From: Amycolatopsis sulphurea
GTDB taxonomy: Bacteria; Actinomycetota; Actinomycetes; Mycobacteriales; Pseudonocardiaceae
Assembly (NCBI RefSeq): GCF_002564045.1
Contig: NZ_PDJK01000002.1
Location: 2,108,001 to 2,172,000, forward strand
Direction: 5' to 3'
DNA: 64,000 nt
Numbering within the stretch: the stretch's first letter is position 1; every line of letters begins with the position of its first letter. Below are positions 25,503 through 32,647 of the stretch, in pieces. The position numbers and the translations under genes were made by a program. The notes under the pieces were generated by a model that saw only the letters and a program-made list of their open reading frames with translations, was not told where the DNA came from and did not search any database.

Positions 25503-25873
25503 GCTCTGCGCTCGACCGACCGGGTGCAAGGTTTGCTTCCCACTTTCTGCCCGGGTGCTGTCCAGGCGCGACGACCGAGCGTGGACAAACCCTACCGTCA
25601 CTCCCGGTTAGCCTAAGGACCTTGCACCGGCTGGGTGACTGACCTGGCTCTGGGTCACCGCCAGACGGGGCCCGGTCCCCATGCCGACGACTGTCCGTAA
25701 GTAATGAGGGGGACCTTCACGACTCGGTTACTGCGGACGAGGGGTTGCGGTGTCGCGAAGCGGGTTGAGTGGCGCGAGGCGGGTGCGGCTGGGTGCTGCG
25801 CAACGGCTTGTGGTGTGCCGCGCGTGGTGACGTGCGGTGCGGGGGGTGCGCACGGGTTGGTATGCCGCACGTC

Positions 25874-26024
25874 ATGGCGTGCCGTGCGTCGTGGCGTGCC
25901 GCACGTCGTGGCGTGCTTTGCGTGGTGGCGCGCCGTGCGTCGTGGTGCTCAACGGGCGGTGGCGTGCCGTATGTGGTTGTGCAGTGCGTGGTGGTGCGCA
26001 GTGCGTGGTGGTGCGAGGGGCGTG
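25874..26024. repeat. Minisatellite with 17-bp units
   Basis: Nine units beginning GTGGCGTGCCGTGCGTC-like at 25874, 25891, 25908, 25925, 25942, 25959, 25976 (15 bp), 25991 and 26008. The length is not a multiple of three and the units are divergent. Strongly G/T-rich on the plus strand. Confidence 0.85.
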
Positions 26025-26327
26025 CTCTTGGGGTGTTGGAGTGGATATCGGCGTGCCTGATGGCGTCAGATGATGTGGACATGCGGATGTTGGAGGCATG
26101 CGCGGGTGTCAATGTGGTGGCCATGGGGATTTTGCTGGCGGATGTTGGATGTATCGCGCTCGCGGCGACGCGAAAGCTCCATGGGCATGCTGCGCGCATG
26201 TGGTGAAGGTCCGTCGTTTCGTGCGATGCCATGCGTTGGTGACGATGTCGTGCATTGGTGACGATGTCGTGCGTTGGCGGGTGCGGAGTAGGCAGCGCTG
26301 CAGCTCCCATCGCCCGGACAACTTCAC

Positions 26328-26446
26328 CGGAACCGCCTGAGCTGGGCCACCTCAGCTGGGCCGCCTCAACTGGCCCGCTTAACCGGAGCCACTTCACCGG
26401 AACCGCCTCGACTGGGCCACTTCACCCCAGGCCCACCTCGACCGGG
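26328..26446. repeat. Degenerate array of about 14-15-bp units up to the Fpg stop
   Basis: Words of the form GGGCCACCTCAACT or GGAACCGCCTCGACT recur about eight times. The array ends against the 3' end of the glycosylase gene. Confidence 0.7.
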
Positions 26447-27307
26447 CTACTTCAGAAGGCGGGACATTCGCCGGTCCGCCAGCGGTTTGCCGCTGGTCTG
26501 GCAGGTCGGGCAGTACTGGAAGGACTTGTCCGCGAAGGAGATCTCCCGGATGGTGTCGCCGCATACCGGGCAGGGCAGGCCGGTTCGGGCGTGCACCCGG
26601 AGGCCGGATCGCTTTTCGCCCTTGAGCCGGGCGGCCTTCTGGCCTACCGAGCGTGCGACGGCGTCCGATTCGATTTCGTGGATCGCCTCGGCCAGCACCT
26701 CCAGGGCGGCTTCGTCCAGTTTGCCGACCGTCGCGTACGGGGAGAGTTTCGCGCGATGCATGATCTCGTCGGAATACGCGTTGCCGATGCCGGCGATCAG
26801 GGTCTGGTCGGTCAGCGCCCACTTCAGCCGGGTGCCCTTGCCCGCGAACAGGTCGCGCAGCTGCGGCGCGTCCACGGCCAGCGCATCCGGGCCCAGCCGG
26901 GCCACACTCGCCACGGCCGACGGATCGGGCACGACCCACACCGCAAGGCCCTTCTTCGTGCCCGCCTCGGTCAGGTCGAAACCCGGCCCGGACGCCGACT
27001 CCAGGTGCACCCGCAACGAGATCGGGCCCTTCCCCGGCTTCAACGGGGCCGGGGCCAGCGCATCCGACCAGCGCAGCCAGCCCGCCCGCGCCAGGTGCAC
27101 CACCAGATGCAGCTCGCCGAGCACCACGTCCAGATGTTTACCGTGCCGGGTGGCGCCGGTGATCTCACGGCCGTGCAACGCGGTGTAGGGCGGATCCGCG
27201 GTCTTCAGCACGCTCAGCGACGCCACGTCGAGCCGGAACACGGTGCTGCCCACCGCGTTCTCCCGCAGGTGGTGGGCCAGCGCTTCGACCTCGGGCAACT
27301 CGGGCAT
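26447..27307 (-). CDS. Fpg/Nei-family DNA glycosylase
   Basis: 286 residues. N-terminus MPELPEVEALAHHL gives the catalytic Pro2 and Glu3. The helix-two-turn-helix part includes TDQTLIAGIGNAYSDEIMHRA near 165-185. The C-terminal zinc finger is CPVCGDTI and YCPTC (four cysteines, 245-275). It removes oxidised bases in base-excision repair. I chose ATG 27307 because Pro2 must follow the initiator; the longer reading is excluded by the catalytic N-terminal proline. I cannot tell Fpg from Nei specificity by eye. Confidence 0.95.
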   Translation of the reverse strand: MPELPEVEALAHHLRENAVGSTVFRLDVASLSVLKTADPPYTALHGREITGATRHGKHLDVVLGELHLVVHLARAGWLRWSDALAPAPLKPGKGPISLRVHLESASGPGFDLTEAGTKKGLAVWVVPDPSAVASVARLGPDALAVDAPQLRDLFAGKGTRLKWALTDQTLIAGIGNAYSDEIMHRAKLSPYATVGKLDEAALEVLAEAIHEIESDAVARSVGQKAARLKGEKRSGLRVHARTGLPCPVCGDTIREISFADKSFQYCPTCQTSGKPLADRRMSRLLK

Positions 27308-27345
27308 GCCCCCAGTCTCGCTCGCCGGGAGCGTTCCGGCCAGGC

Positions 27346-27786
27346 CTATTCGACCGGATGCAGTGGCCCGTCGAAGTCCGGCAGCGAATGCTTCTGGATC
27401 GTCTTGGAGATCCGCTTGACCTCGCCGGACACCGTGAACATCCCACGGATCGTGCCCACCCAGCGCTCCGAGGGCCGCTCGCCCGCCGCATCGCCCTCGG
27501 TCTCCGCGACCACCGTCCACGGCCGGCGCAGGATCCAGCGCAACGGGAAGAACAGCATCACCAGCACGATCGCCAGGTACACCCAGGCAGGCACGCGCAC
27601 CTGATCCGGGGTCCACGCCACCAGCGACACCGCGAGCACCGAGGTGACCGCGATCATCGCGATCCCCGGACCGTAGCTGCCCGCCACATCGTGCTCGAAA
27701 TCGTCCGCGGTGGCGGGGGCACGCCATTCCATCTGGGCACGGACCACCCAGTCGCGGCCGTCCTCGCCGCGTACCAGCCGGTTCAT
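27346..27786 (-). CDS. Actinobacterial two-helix membrane protein
   Basis: 146 residues, beginning MNRLVRGEDGRDWVVRAQMEW, with two helices (about 43-60 and 66-85) and a C-terminal cytoplasmic tail. I do not know a named family, though proteins of this shape are common in actinomycetes. GGGAGG lies six bases before the ATG. The ATG overlaps a possible micro-ORF stop (TGATG). The Fpg/Nei gene follows after 38 bp, so they may share an mRNA. Confidence 0.75.
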   Translation of the reverse strand: MNRLVRGEDGRDWVVRAQMEWRAPATADDFEHDVAGSYGPGIAMIAVTSVLAVSLVAWTPDQVRVPAWVYLAIVLVMLFFPLRWILRRPWTVVAETEGDAAGERPSERWVGTIRGMFTVSGEVKRISKTIQKHSLPDFDGPLHPVE

Positions 27787-27872
27787 CAGTTGCCTCCCGG
27801 GCGACGCTGAAGCTCGGTCAACGCTACCGTGCCCGCACGGTACCGCGCGAGGTGCTCACGCAACGTGTTCAC
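27786..27872 (-). CDS. Possible 28-residue micro-ORF
   Basis: VNTLREHLARYRAGTVALTE..GGN, starting at GTG 27872 and ending in a TGA that overlaps the next ATG as TGATG. Codon choice is high-GC3 and the sequence would form an amphipathic helix. It follows the ECF gene stop by 22 bases. No strong ribosome site. It may be a real small protein or a translational-coupling leader. Confidence 0.35.
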   Translation of the reverse strand: MNTLREHLARYRAGTVALTELQRRPGGN

Positions 27873-27894
27873 CGCTTCGTCCGGTTTTGGCTGT

Positions 27895-29400
27895 TCAGGG
27901 CTTCACGCGCGGAACGGAATCGGCCGAATCGGTGACGTCTTTCCGGGCACCGGGCGACGACAACGCGGCCTCCGGACCGGTCGGCGTGCTGGTCACCGAG
28001 GGCGACAGGTACGACTCCGGCGACGGTACGTAATTCGAGCTCGGCGGCGGGGAGGACTTCGTGGTGCCGGTGTGCCCGGGGACGGGCTGAGTCGATTCGA
28101 TCGACGGGACGCTGTCGGTGGTGACCGAACCCGACGGATTGGTGTCCGATCGCGACTCAGTCGACGTCTTCTGGGTGGGCGGGGCGGACTTCGCCGAACT
28201 GCCCGGCAGATCGTCCCGCGGTGCCGGTTCGGGCACCGACGAGGACGGCGCAGCGGGCACCGAGGTCAACGGTGCGGGCAGGCTCGGCACCTCGTTCGCA
28301 CCGAGGTGCGCGCCCTCGGGCTCCCGCTTCGGACCCATCTCGCGAGCCGCGCCGTGCAGCATCCCCGTGACGGTCCGTGGCCCCTGCCTGACCTGCGGGG
28401 ACAGCTGCGGCGACGGCGGTTGCAGCGCCAGCTCCGGCGCCCCGCCGCCGAGGCCGATGTGCTCCACCGGACGGGACCCGAACACCAACGGCCCGGCAGT
28501 GACACCGGCCGCGCCCGCCGCGACAGTCGACGCCAGCGCCATCCCGACCTTCATCTTCGAGCCGAGCACCAGGCTCTTCACCGTGGCCACGACCCCGCCG
28601 CCGGCCTTGCCGATACCGATCAGCGCGGGCATCGCGACTACCAGCACCTCTGCGTGCGCCCGCAGCGTCGAGCACACGTCACGCAATTCGTCCTGCGTCG
28701 CCCGGCACGACGCGCAGCCCAGCAGGTGCGCCTTGATCCGCCCGGCCTCGGCGCCGGTCACGCTGCCGGCGGTGAACCCGCCCAGCTTCTCCACCACCGC
28801 ACGGCAGGTCTCCGGCCCGCGGCTCACCGAAAGGTGCGCCTGCAGGTACGCCGCGCGCAGCCCCTGCCGCGCCCGCCGCGCCAACGCGGCGGTGGCATTG
28901 GCGGAAAGCCCGAAACTCGGCGCGACCATGGCGGGCTGCTCACCCTCCACCTCGGTCTGCCACAACACCGTGCGCCACCGCTCGGGCAGGCTGGTGAACG
29001 CCGTGGTGATCAAGGTCCGCTCGGCGGCATGCGCATGCGTGTCCGCGCTCGCACCGGCGCGAAATGTCAGCTCGTCATCGGTGACCGGCACATCACGACG
29101 CGCCCCGTGCCACTCCCACGACACCCGGCGGGCAACGGTCAGCAGATACGCGCGAAGATAGTTGCGCGGCCCGGCACCGCGGCGCAACGCCTGCAGCACC
29201 CGGAAAAATGTCTCCGCGGTGATGTCCTCGGCTTCGGACCGATCCGTCGCCAGACTCGCGGCAAGTCTTCGTACCGCCCCGGAATGGAGTTCGAACAGCT
29301 CCCCGAACGCCGCGTCCTCGCCCTCGCGGAGCCGCTTCAGGAGTGCCTGTTCATCGGATTCCGAGGCCGCTGGTGGCGGCGCCGTGCCCAGCTCGGTCAT
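27895..29400 (-). CDS. ECF sigma factor fused to zinc-finger membrane anti-sigma-like domain
   Basis: 501 residues. Sigma region 2 (LKRLREGEDAAFGELFELHSGAVRRLAASLA, 21-51) and region 4 (LPERWRTVLWQTEVEGEQPAMVAPSFGLSANATAALARRARQGL, about 130-175). Then an HxxxCxxC zinc motif HLLGCASC near 222-229, one or two membrane helices (about 250-310) and a Ser/Pro/Thr extracytoplasmic tail to 501. Sigma, its restraining zinc domain and an outward sensor are one chain, as in some fused ECF groups. I chose ATG 29400; release would need proteolysis or a conformational signal. There is no separate anti-sigma gene nearby. Confidence 0.9.
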   Translation of the reverse strand: MTELGTAPPPAASESDEQALLKRLREGEDAAFGELFELHSGAVRRLAASLATDRSEAEDITAETFFRVLQALRRGAGPRNYLRAYLLTVARRVSWEWHGARRDVPVTDDELTFRAGASADTHAHAAERTLITTAFTSLPERWRTVLWQTEVEGEQPAMVAPSFGLSANATAALARRARQGLRAAYLQAHLSVSRGPETCRAVVEKLGGFTAGSVTGAEAGRIKAHLLGCASCRATQDELRDVCSTLRAHAEVLVVAMPALIGIGKAGGGVVATVKSLVLGSKMKVGMALASTVAAGAAGVTAGPLVFGSRPVEHIGLGGGAPELALQPPSPQLSPQVRQGPRTVTGMLHGAAREMGPKREPEGAHLGANEVPSLPAPLTSVPAAPSSSVPEPAPRDDLPGSSAKSAPPTQKTSTESRSDTNPSGSVTTDSVPSIESTQPVPGHTGTTKSSPPPSSNYVPSPESYLSPSVTSTPTGPEAALSSPGARKDVTDSADSVPRVKP

Positions 29401-29609
29401 CCGGCAAGACACCTCCTCCCCGAAGGACTCACCATTCGGTCGAATGGGGACACCATACGGAGAGAGCAGCCCCCCGTCACCCCTTGTACGCCCGACGTGA
29501 CAACGGCGCACCCCCGTCACAGCAGGTCGGCCCGTCGCCCGGGGGCCCCGAAAGTGTCCGCCATCGCCCGGTATAGAGTGTGTACAACACCGAGCACCGC
29601 ATGGTTAAC

Positions 29610-29682
29610 GCGGATGTAGCGCAGTTGGTAGCGCATCACCTTGCCAAGGTGAGGGTCGCGGGTTCGAATCCCGTCATCCGCT
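29610..29682 (+). tRNA. tRNA-Gly (GCC anticodon)
   Basis: 73 nt. Acceptor stem GCGGATG pairs with CATCCGC, discriminator T. Anticodon loop TTGCCAA gives GCC. The T-arm contains GGTTCGAATCC. No CCA is encoded. A strong hairpin follows at once. Confidence 0.97.
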
Positions 29683-29690
29683 CAGGGTTG

Positions 29691-29728
29691 GGGTCACTGT
29701 GTCCACGGGGAGCGTGGACCGGTGACCC
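29691..29728 (+). terminator. Hairpin after tRNA-Gly
   Basis: GGGTCAC and GTCCACG on the left pair with CGTGGAC and GTGACCC on the right around a GGGAG loop, then CUUCGCC. A second GC-rich hairpin (CCGGGGGC/GCCCCCGG, 29742-29760) follows. Confidence 0.75.
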
Positions 29729-29833
29729 TTCGCCATTTTGCCCGGGGGCCGAGCCCCCGGAGCCCCTGCGGGGCGGTGGGTGCGTAGGGATGCAGCGGAG
29801 CGGAATCCCGAAAATGGTGAGTGGGCCGGGTGG

Positions 29834-30050
29834 GTCTTGGAGCGCCGGGTGAGTTGGCTGTGCAGGTCTTGGTATGCCGGTGACATGGCGGCGTCGGTCT
29901 TGGAGTGCCGGTGGGCTGGCGGAGCGAGTCTTGACGCGCTGTCGAGGTGGCGGAGCGAGTCTTGGCACGCTGTCGAGGTGGCGGAGCGAGTCTTGGAACG
30001 TGGGCGGGGTGGCGGACCAGATCTTGGGATGAAGGTGGGATGGACCGGGT
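29834..30050. repeat. Minisatellite with 31-bp units
   Basis: GTCTTGG-type anchors at 29834, 29866, 29897, 29928, 29959, 29990 and 30021, with GGTGGCGGAGCGA between the later ones. The period of 31 (32 once) excludes a conserved reading frame. With the two hairpins it fills the 520-bp gap 29683-30204, which holds no gene. Confidence 0.88.
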
Positions 30051-30165
30051 CTGGTGTGGGGAGACGGTAAGAGTCCGGGCGGGGATGGGCGTCGGGGTGC
30101 CTGGTGGGGCGACGGCGTGGGGCTGTGTATGCGACGGGGCTGACCGCGGTCGCGCTGGGCGACGC

Positions 30166-30195
30166 GTTGCCCGCCGGAGGCCCCCGGCGGGCAAC
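30166..30195 (-). terminator. Hairpin at the Imm7 gene 3' end
   Basis: GTTGCCCGCCGG, six bases, CCGGCGGGCAAC: a perfect 12-bp stem ending nine bases beyond the Imm7 stop codon. Confidence 0.7.
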
Positions 30196-30204
30196 GGCAT
30201 TCGC

Positions 30205-30606
30205 TCACAGCTCGTAGGAATCCAGCACGGTCGGCGCGACGGGCGTCAAATGCGGGTCGCGTTGCTCGCTGACCTGGCCGCGGGCCATCCGGAAGACCCG
30301 GAACTCGTTGTCGCACTCGGGATCCTGGTCGTCCCACACGTGCAGCAGGCCGTACGAGCCGGGGGCCAGCTCCCCGACCCTCGCGAAGGTCTCCAGCAAC
30401 TCCGGCGAAATCGCGCCGCCGTGCTTGTCCAGACCACCGAGATGCAGCATCGGCAGCCCGGAACTCCACCGGAGGTCGACGAGATCGAGCGTGCCGGCAT
30501 CGCGGAGGGTGCGGTGCACGCGGTCCACGAGACGCTCCAAGAGCGCCGCGTCGTCGTCGCCGCTCGCGGTGGCGGCGATGGTCACCCAGCCGTGGTATTC
30601 GAACAC
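30205..30606 (-). CDS. Imm7-family immunity protein
   Basis: 133 residues. N-terminus MFEYHGWVTIAATA and the segment LDLVDLRWSSGLPMLHLGG are features I associate with Imm7, a family predicted to neutralise polymorphic toxins. Small, acidic, soluble. No toxin, RHS or secretion gene is in this window, so it is an orphan immunity gene. It lies 25 bases after the DUF2716 gene on the same strand and is probably co-transcribed. Confidence 0.75.
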   Translation of the reverse strand: MFEYHGWVTIAATASGDDDAALLERLVDRVHRTLRDAGTLDLVDLRWSSGLPMLHLGGLDKHGGAISPELLETFARVGELAPGSYGLLHVWDDQDPECDNEFRVFRMARGQVSEQRDPHLTPVAPTVLDSYEL

Positions 30607-30631
30607 GCTGGAAACGGTAGCAGCGCCAAGA

Positions 30632-31177
30632 TCAGCGGGTCAGCGCCGACGGCCTGCCGTCGCGCCGGAGCACCGTGCTGAGCACCCCTTCGCCGTGTTT
30701 CTCCACGGCGGGCAGGAGTTCGGCGCCGAACACGCAGAGCGTGCGCTCCCACGGGTGACCGAGCGTGCCGTACCGGAAATCCCCGGCGAGGAACAGGTGG
30801 TAGTCGCCGCGGGGGAACACCGGCACCGGCCACGCGTCGTTGCTGGACATCCGGTGCGGCCAGAACTTGAACGACTGATGCTGCCAGTGCAGCACCCACA
30901 GCCACTCGTCCGGTGCGACGGTCTCCTTCAGCGCGGCCAGCACGATCCGCGCGACGTCGTGCTCCTCGACCGCATACGGGCCGAGGCGGAACTCCGCGGA
31001 ATCCCGGAGGTACTCCCCGGTGGACAGATCCCAGGTGGCCGACGGCGCGGGCTCGCGAAACCCCGGCCAGTCGTGCGCGAAGGTGCTCGGCCAGAAGCCG
31101 AGCTTCTCGTGAACCCAGTACCAAGCAGGTTCGTCGACCACTCGGGAGAGCGGTTCCCAGGCTGCAGCAGCGTCCAC
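30632..31177 (-). CDS. DUF2716 family protein
   Basis: 181 residues. WEPLSRVVDEPAWYWVHEKLGFWPS, HDWPGFREPAPSATWDLS and the C-terminal DYHLFLAGDFRYGTLGHPWERTLCVFG block match the DUF2716 family. DUF2716 is often found in immunity-type neighbourhoods, and its partner here is an Imm7 gene. GTG 31177 is preceded by GAGG eight bases upstream. The 130 bp before it reads like protein in another frame (see the entry for 31178-31309). Confidence 0.8.
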   Translation of the reverse strand: MDAAAAWEPLSRVVDEPAWYWVHEKLGFWPSTFAHDWPGFREPAPSATWDLSTGEYLRDSAEFRLGPYAVEEHDVARIVLAALKETVAPDEWLWVLHWQHQSFKFWPHRMSSNDAWPVPVFPRGDYHLFLAGDFRYGTLGHPWERTLCVFGAELLPAVEKHGEGVLSTVLRRDGRPSALTR

Positions 31178-31309
31178 TTGTCGACCTCGAAGTCATCCGC
31201 CGGGCTCGAAACTGCGCAAAGCTTCGTTTCCGGGGACCGGATTGTCCAGTCCACGTCCGGGCCGCAGTAGTTCCGCCACTCGACCGGGTGAAATCGCTGG
31301 TCTGCGCCC
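31178..31309 (-). other. Coding-like spacer upstream of the DUF2716 gene
   Basis: In the frame that differs from DUF2716, this spacer translates without stops as DQRFHPVEWRNYCGPDVDW, then TIRSPETKLCAVSS and DDFEVDKWTLL. It has several aromatic residues and no low complexity. No family is recognised and no strong start is seen. It may be a remnant of a lost gene. Confidence 0.3.
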
Positions 31310-31930
31310 TCACGCCGCGTACCAGAGGGTGAGGAACGCGGACGCCTCGCTGAACGCCCACGGCCGCAACCGCTGCGGGGCGCTGGCCGGCAACGTGAAT
31401 TCCTTCGCCCGGCGCACGTCGACCACCAGCGCCTCGCCGCCCGGCAGCAGCTCCGGCATTCCCTCGGTGAGCAGCCACAATGCGAGCTGCGCGGTGTCCC
31501 GGCGCAACGGCTCCTCCTTGAAGTACAGCCAGGTCGCGAACCTCCGGCCGTCGGCCTTGCGCAGCCCCAGCTGCGGGCTGATGCCCACCTCCAGCTCACC
31601 CAGCGAGTACCGGGTACGTCCGACTTCGAGCAGCTCAGGAGTCCGCCGGCCAAGGTAACGCAGCCAGCCGCCGGCGATCGCGGCGTAATGCGGGCGGGTG
31701 CGTTCTTCGGCGTGGTCGACCAGCGAACGCATGGCCACCCCGTCCTGGCCCGTGGCCCGCCCGGCGCGCACCGCGTTGGCCGCCCGGCGGTAGTAGTTGA
31801 ACGCCGCGCGCGCCGGGTCTTCGTACTGCCGGCGCTGCCGCCGGACGAACGACGACCGCGACGGGCCGCTGCTGGCGCTGTAGCCGACGAACGTGGGCAG
31901 CGTGACGTAGGCCGGCGTGGGTGAGGACAT
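31310..31930 (-). CDS. Unknown protein behind a LexA-like box
   Basis: 206 residues. I do not recognise a family. It is soluble and basic at the N-terminus (SSFVRRQRRQYEDPARAAF). From residue 100 it reads RTRYSLGELEVGISPQLGL, FATWLYFKEEPL and DTAQLALWLL. A strand with Glu, a strand ending in K-E-E, then a Q-rich helix weakly recalls PD-(D/E)XK nucleases. A near-consensus LexA box lies 59 bases upstream, so DNA-damage control is possible. The ATG at 31930 is preceded by AGGCGG. Confidence 0.6.
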   Translation of the reverse strand: MSSPTPAYVTLPTFVGYSASSGPSRSSFVRRQRRQYEDPARAAFNYYRRAANAVRAGRATGQDGVAMRSLVDHAEERTRPHYAAIAGGWLRYLGRRTPELLEVGRTRYSLGELEVGISPQLGLRKADGRRFATWLYFKEEPLRRDTAQLALWLLTEGMPELLPGGEALVVDVRRAKEFTLPASAPQRLRPWAFSEASAFLTLWYAA

Positions 31931-31988
31931 GGACGGGCCGCCTTCCGGTCATGGGACACCTGATGTTTCCCCAGAACACGGCCAATTT

Positions 31989-32004
31989 TAGAACATATGT
32001 ACGA
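31989..32004 (-). promoter_or_regulatory. LexA (SOS) box candidate
   Basis: TAGAACATATGTACGA matches 10 of 12 defined positions of the actinobacterial/mycobacterial SOS box TCGAAC-N4-GTTCGA, with the typical ATAT centre. It lies in a locally AT-rich patch. On the minus strand TAAAAT follows and may be the -10 box of the 31310-31930 gene. Confidence 0.6.
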
Positions 32005-32017
32005 CAGTTTTTGCCGC

Positions 32018-32500
32018 TTAACGGGTGATGGGCGGCCACGATCCGGCGAGCAGCTGCCGGGCCTGCTGGCGGATCTGCTCCTCGCAGAAGCTGACCGGCG
32101 TGACGTCCGTCGGAATCCAGACGGTGAGCATCGCGATCCAGTGACGGAGTTCGGTCAGCACCTCCGGACGGCCGAGGCGGTGATCCAGATCATGGAACGC
32201 CGCAGTCGATTCGCCGAACGACACGTCGCCGCGGACCATGCTGCCGAGGCATTCGCCGAGCAGCTGCCAGCGCGCGGTCTCCGCGTCGGCCGGCAGCTCC
32301 AGGTCCAGCTCGTCGACGACGCGGGTGAAGAGCGTGGCGGCGTCCCGATGGTCACTCCCGGCCAGTTCGGGCAGCGACGGCGAGTCGAGACCTTCGACCA
32401 CCGCGCGCACTCCGGCCGCCACCAGCTCGCCGGACGGGACGTCGAGGCCGGCCAGCCGGTCCACGGCCAGGGCGATCAGTTCACCGCGCGCGGAGGACAT
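32018..32500 (-). CDS. Conserved helical protein of unknown function
   Basis: 160 residues, all-helical by pattern, acidic. It starts MSSARGELIALAVDRLAGLDVPSG and ends QIRQQARQLLAGSWPPITR. WIPTDVTPVSFCEEQIRQQAR is the most distinctive segment. I recognise no domain. It lies upstream of, and on the same strand as, the LexA-box gene, 87 bp away, and is divergent from the large SWQEEL protein gene with 147 bp between starts. Confidence 0.65.
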   Translation of the reverse strand: MSSARGELIALAVDRLAGLDVPSGELVAAGVRAVVEGLDSPSLPELAGSDHRDAATLFTRVVDELDLELPADAETARWQLLGECLGSMVRGDVSFGESTAAFHDLDHRLGRPEVLTELRHWIAMLTVWIPTDVTPVSFCEEQIRQQARQLLAGSWPPITR

Positions 32501-32647
32501 ACCTCGATCCTACGGACGCAACGCCCACCCTGGACGGCACGCGGGTCGGCGCGAAATGATCGCGCCGTTCGAATGAGCGGACCGGAACCTGCCCAGGTCC
32601 GGGCACGTGGAACACTATCGCCCGAACCGGTGACAGGGGGTTGCGTG

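Larger units (their letters stand above)
25503..26446. other. 944-bp gene-free gap
   Basis: No ORF here resembles a protein. The first about 200 bp must hold the kinase promoter. Around 25692-25738 is an imperfect inverted repeat (GTCCG..AGTAA with TTACT..CGGAC) that includes GGACCTTCAC, like a decayed palindromic element. The rest is two minisatellites plus a 20-bp direct repeat (TTGGTGACGATGTCGTGC twice) at 26238-26278. Confidence 0.6.

Noticed and set aside
25605..25625. Iron box before the sensor kinase (GGTTAGCCTAA)
   Set aside because: One good half site only, about 11 of 19; outer half missing.
25690..26060. CRISPR array in the repeat-rich gap
   Set aside because: Units are contiguous and divergent with no spacers of constant length and no cas genes.
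25717..26397. 226-codon minus-strand ORF in the kinase upstream gap
   Set aside because: Low-complexity His/Thr/Pro sequence from the 17-bp array; no start context.
29694..30200. 168-codon minus-strand ORF with PxRPAPPxRQ repeats over the 31-bp array
   Set aside because: Repeat of a 31-bp unit, not a multiple of three; no start signal or family.
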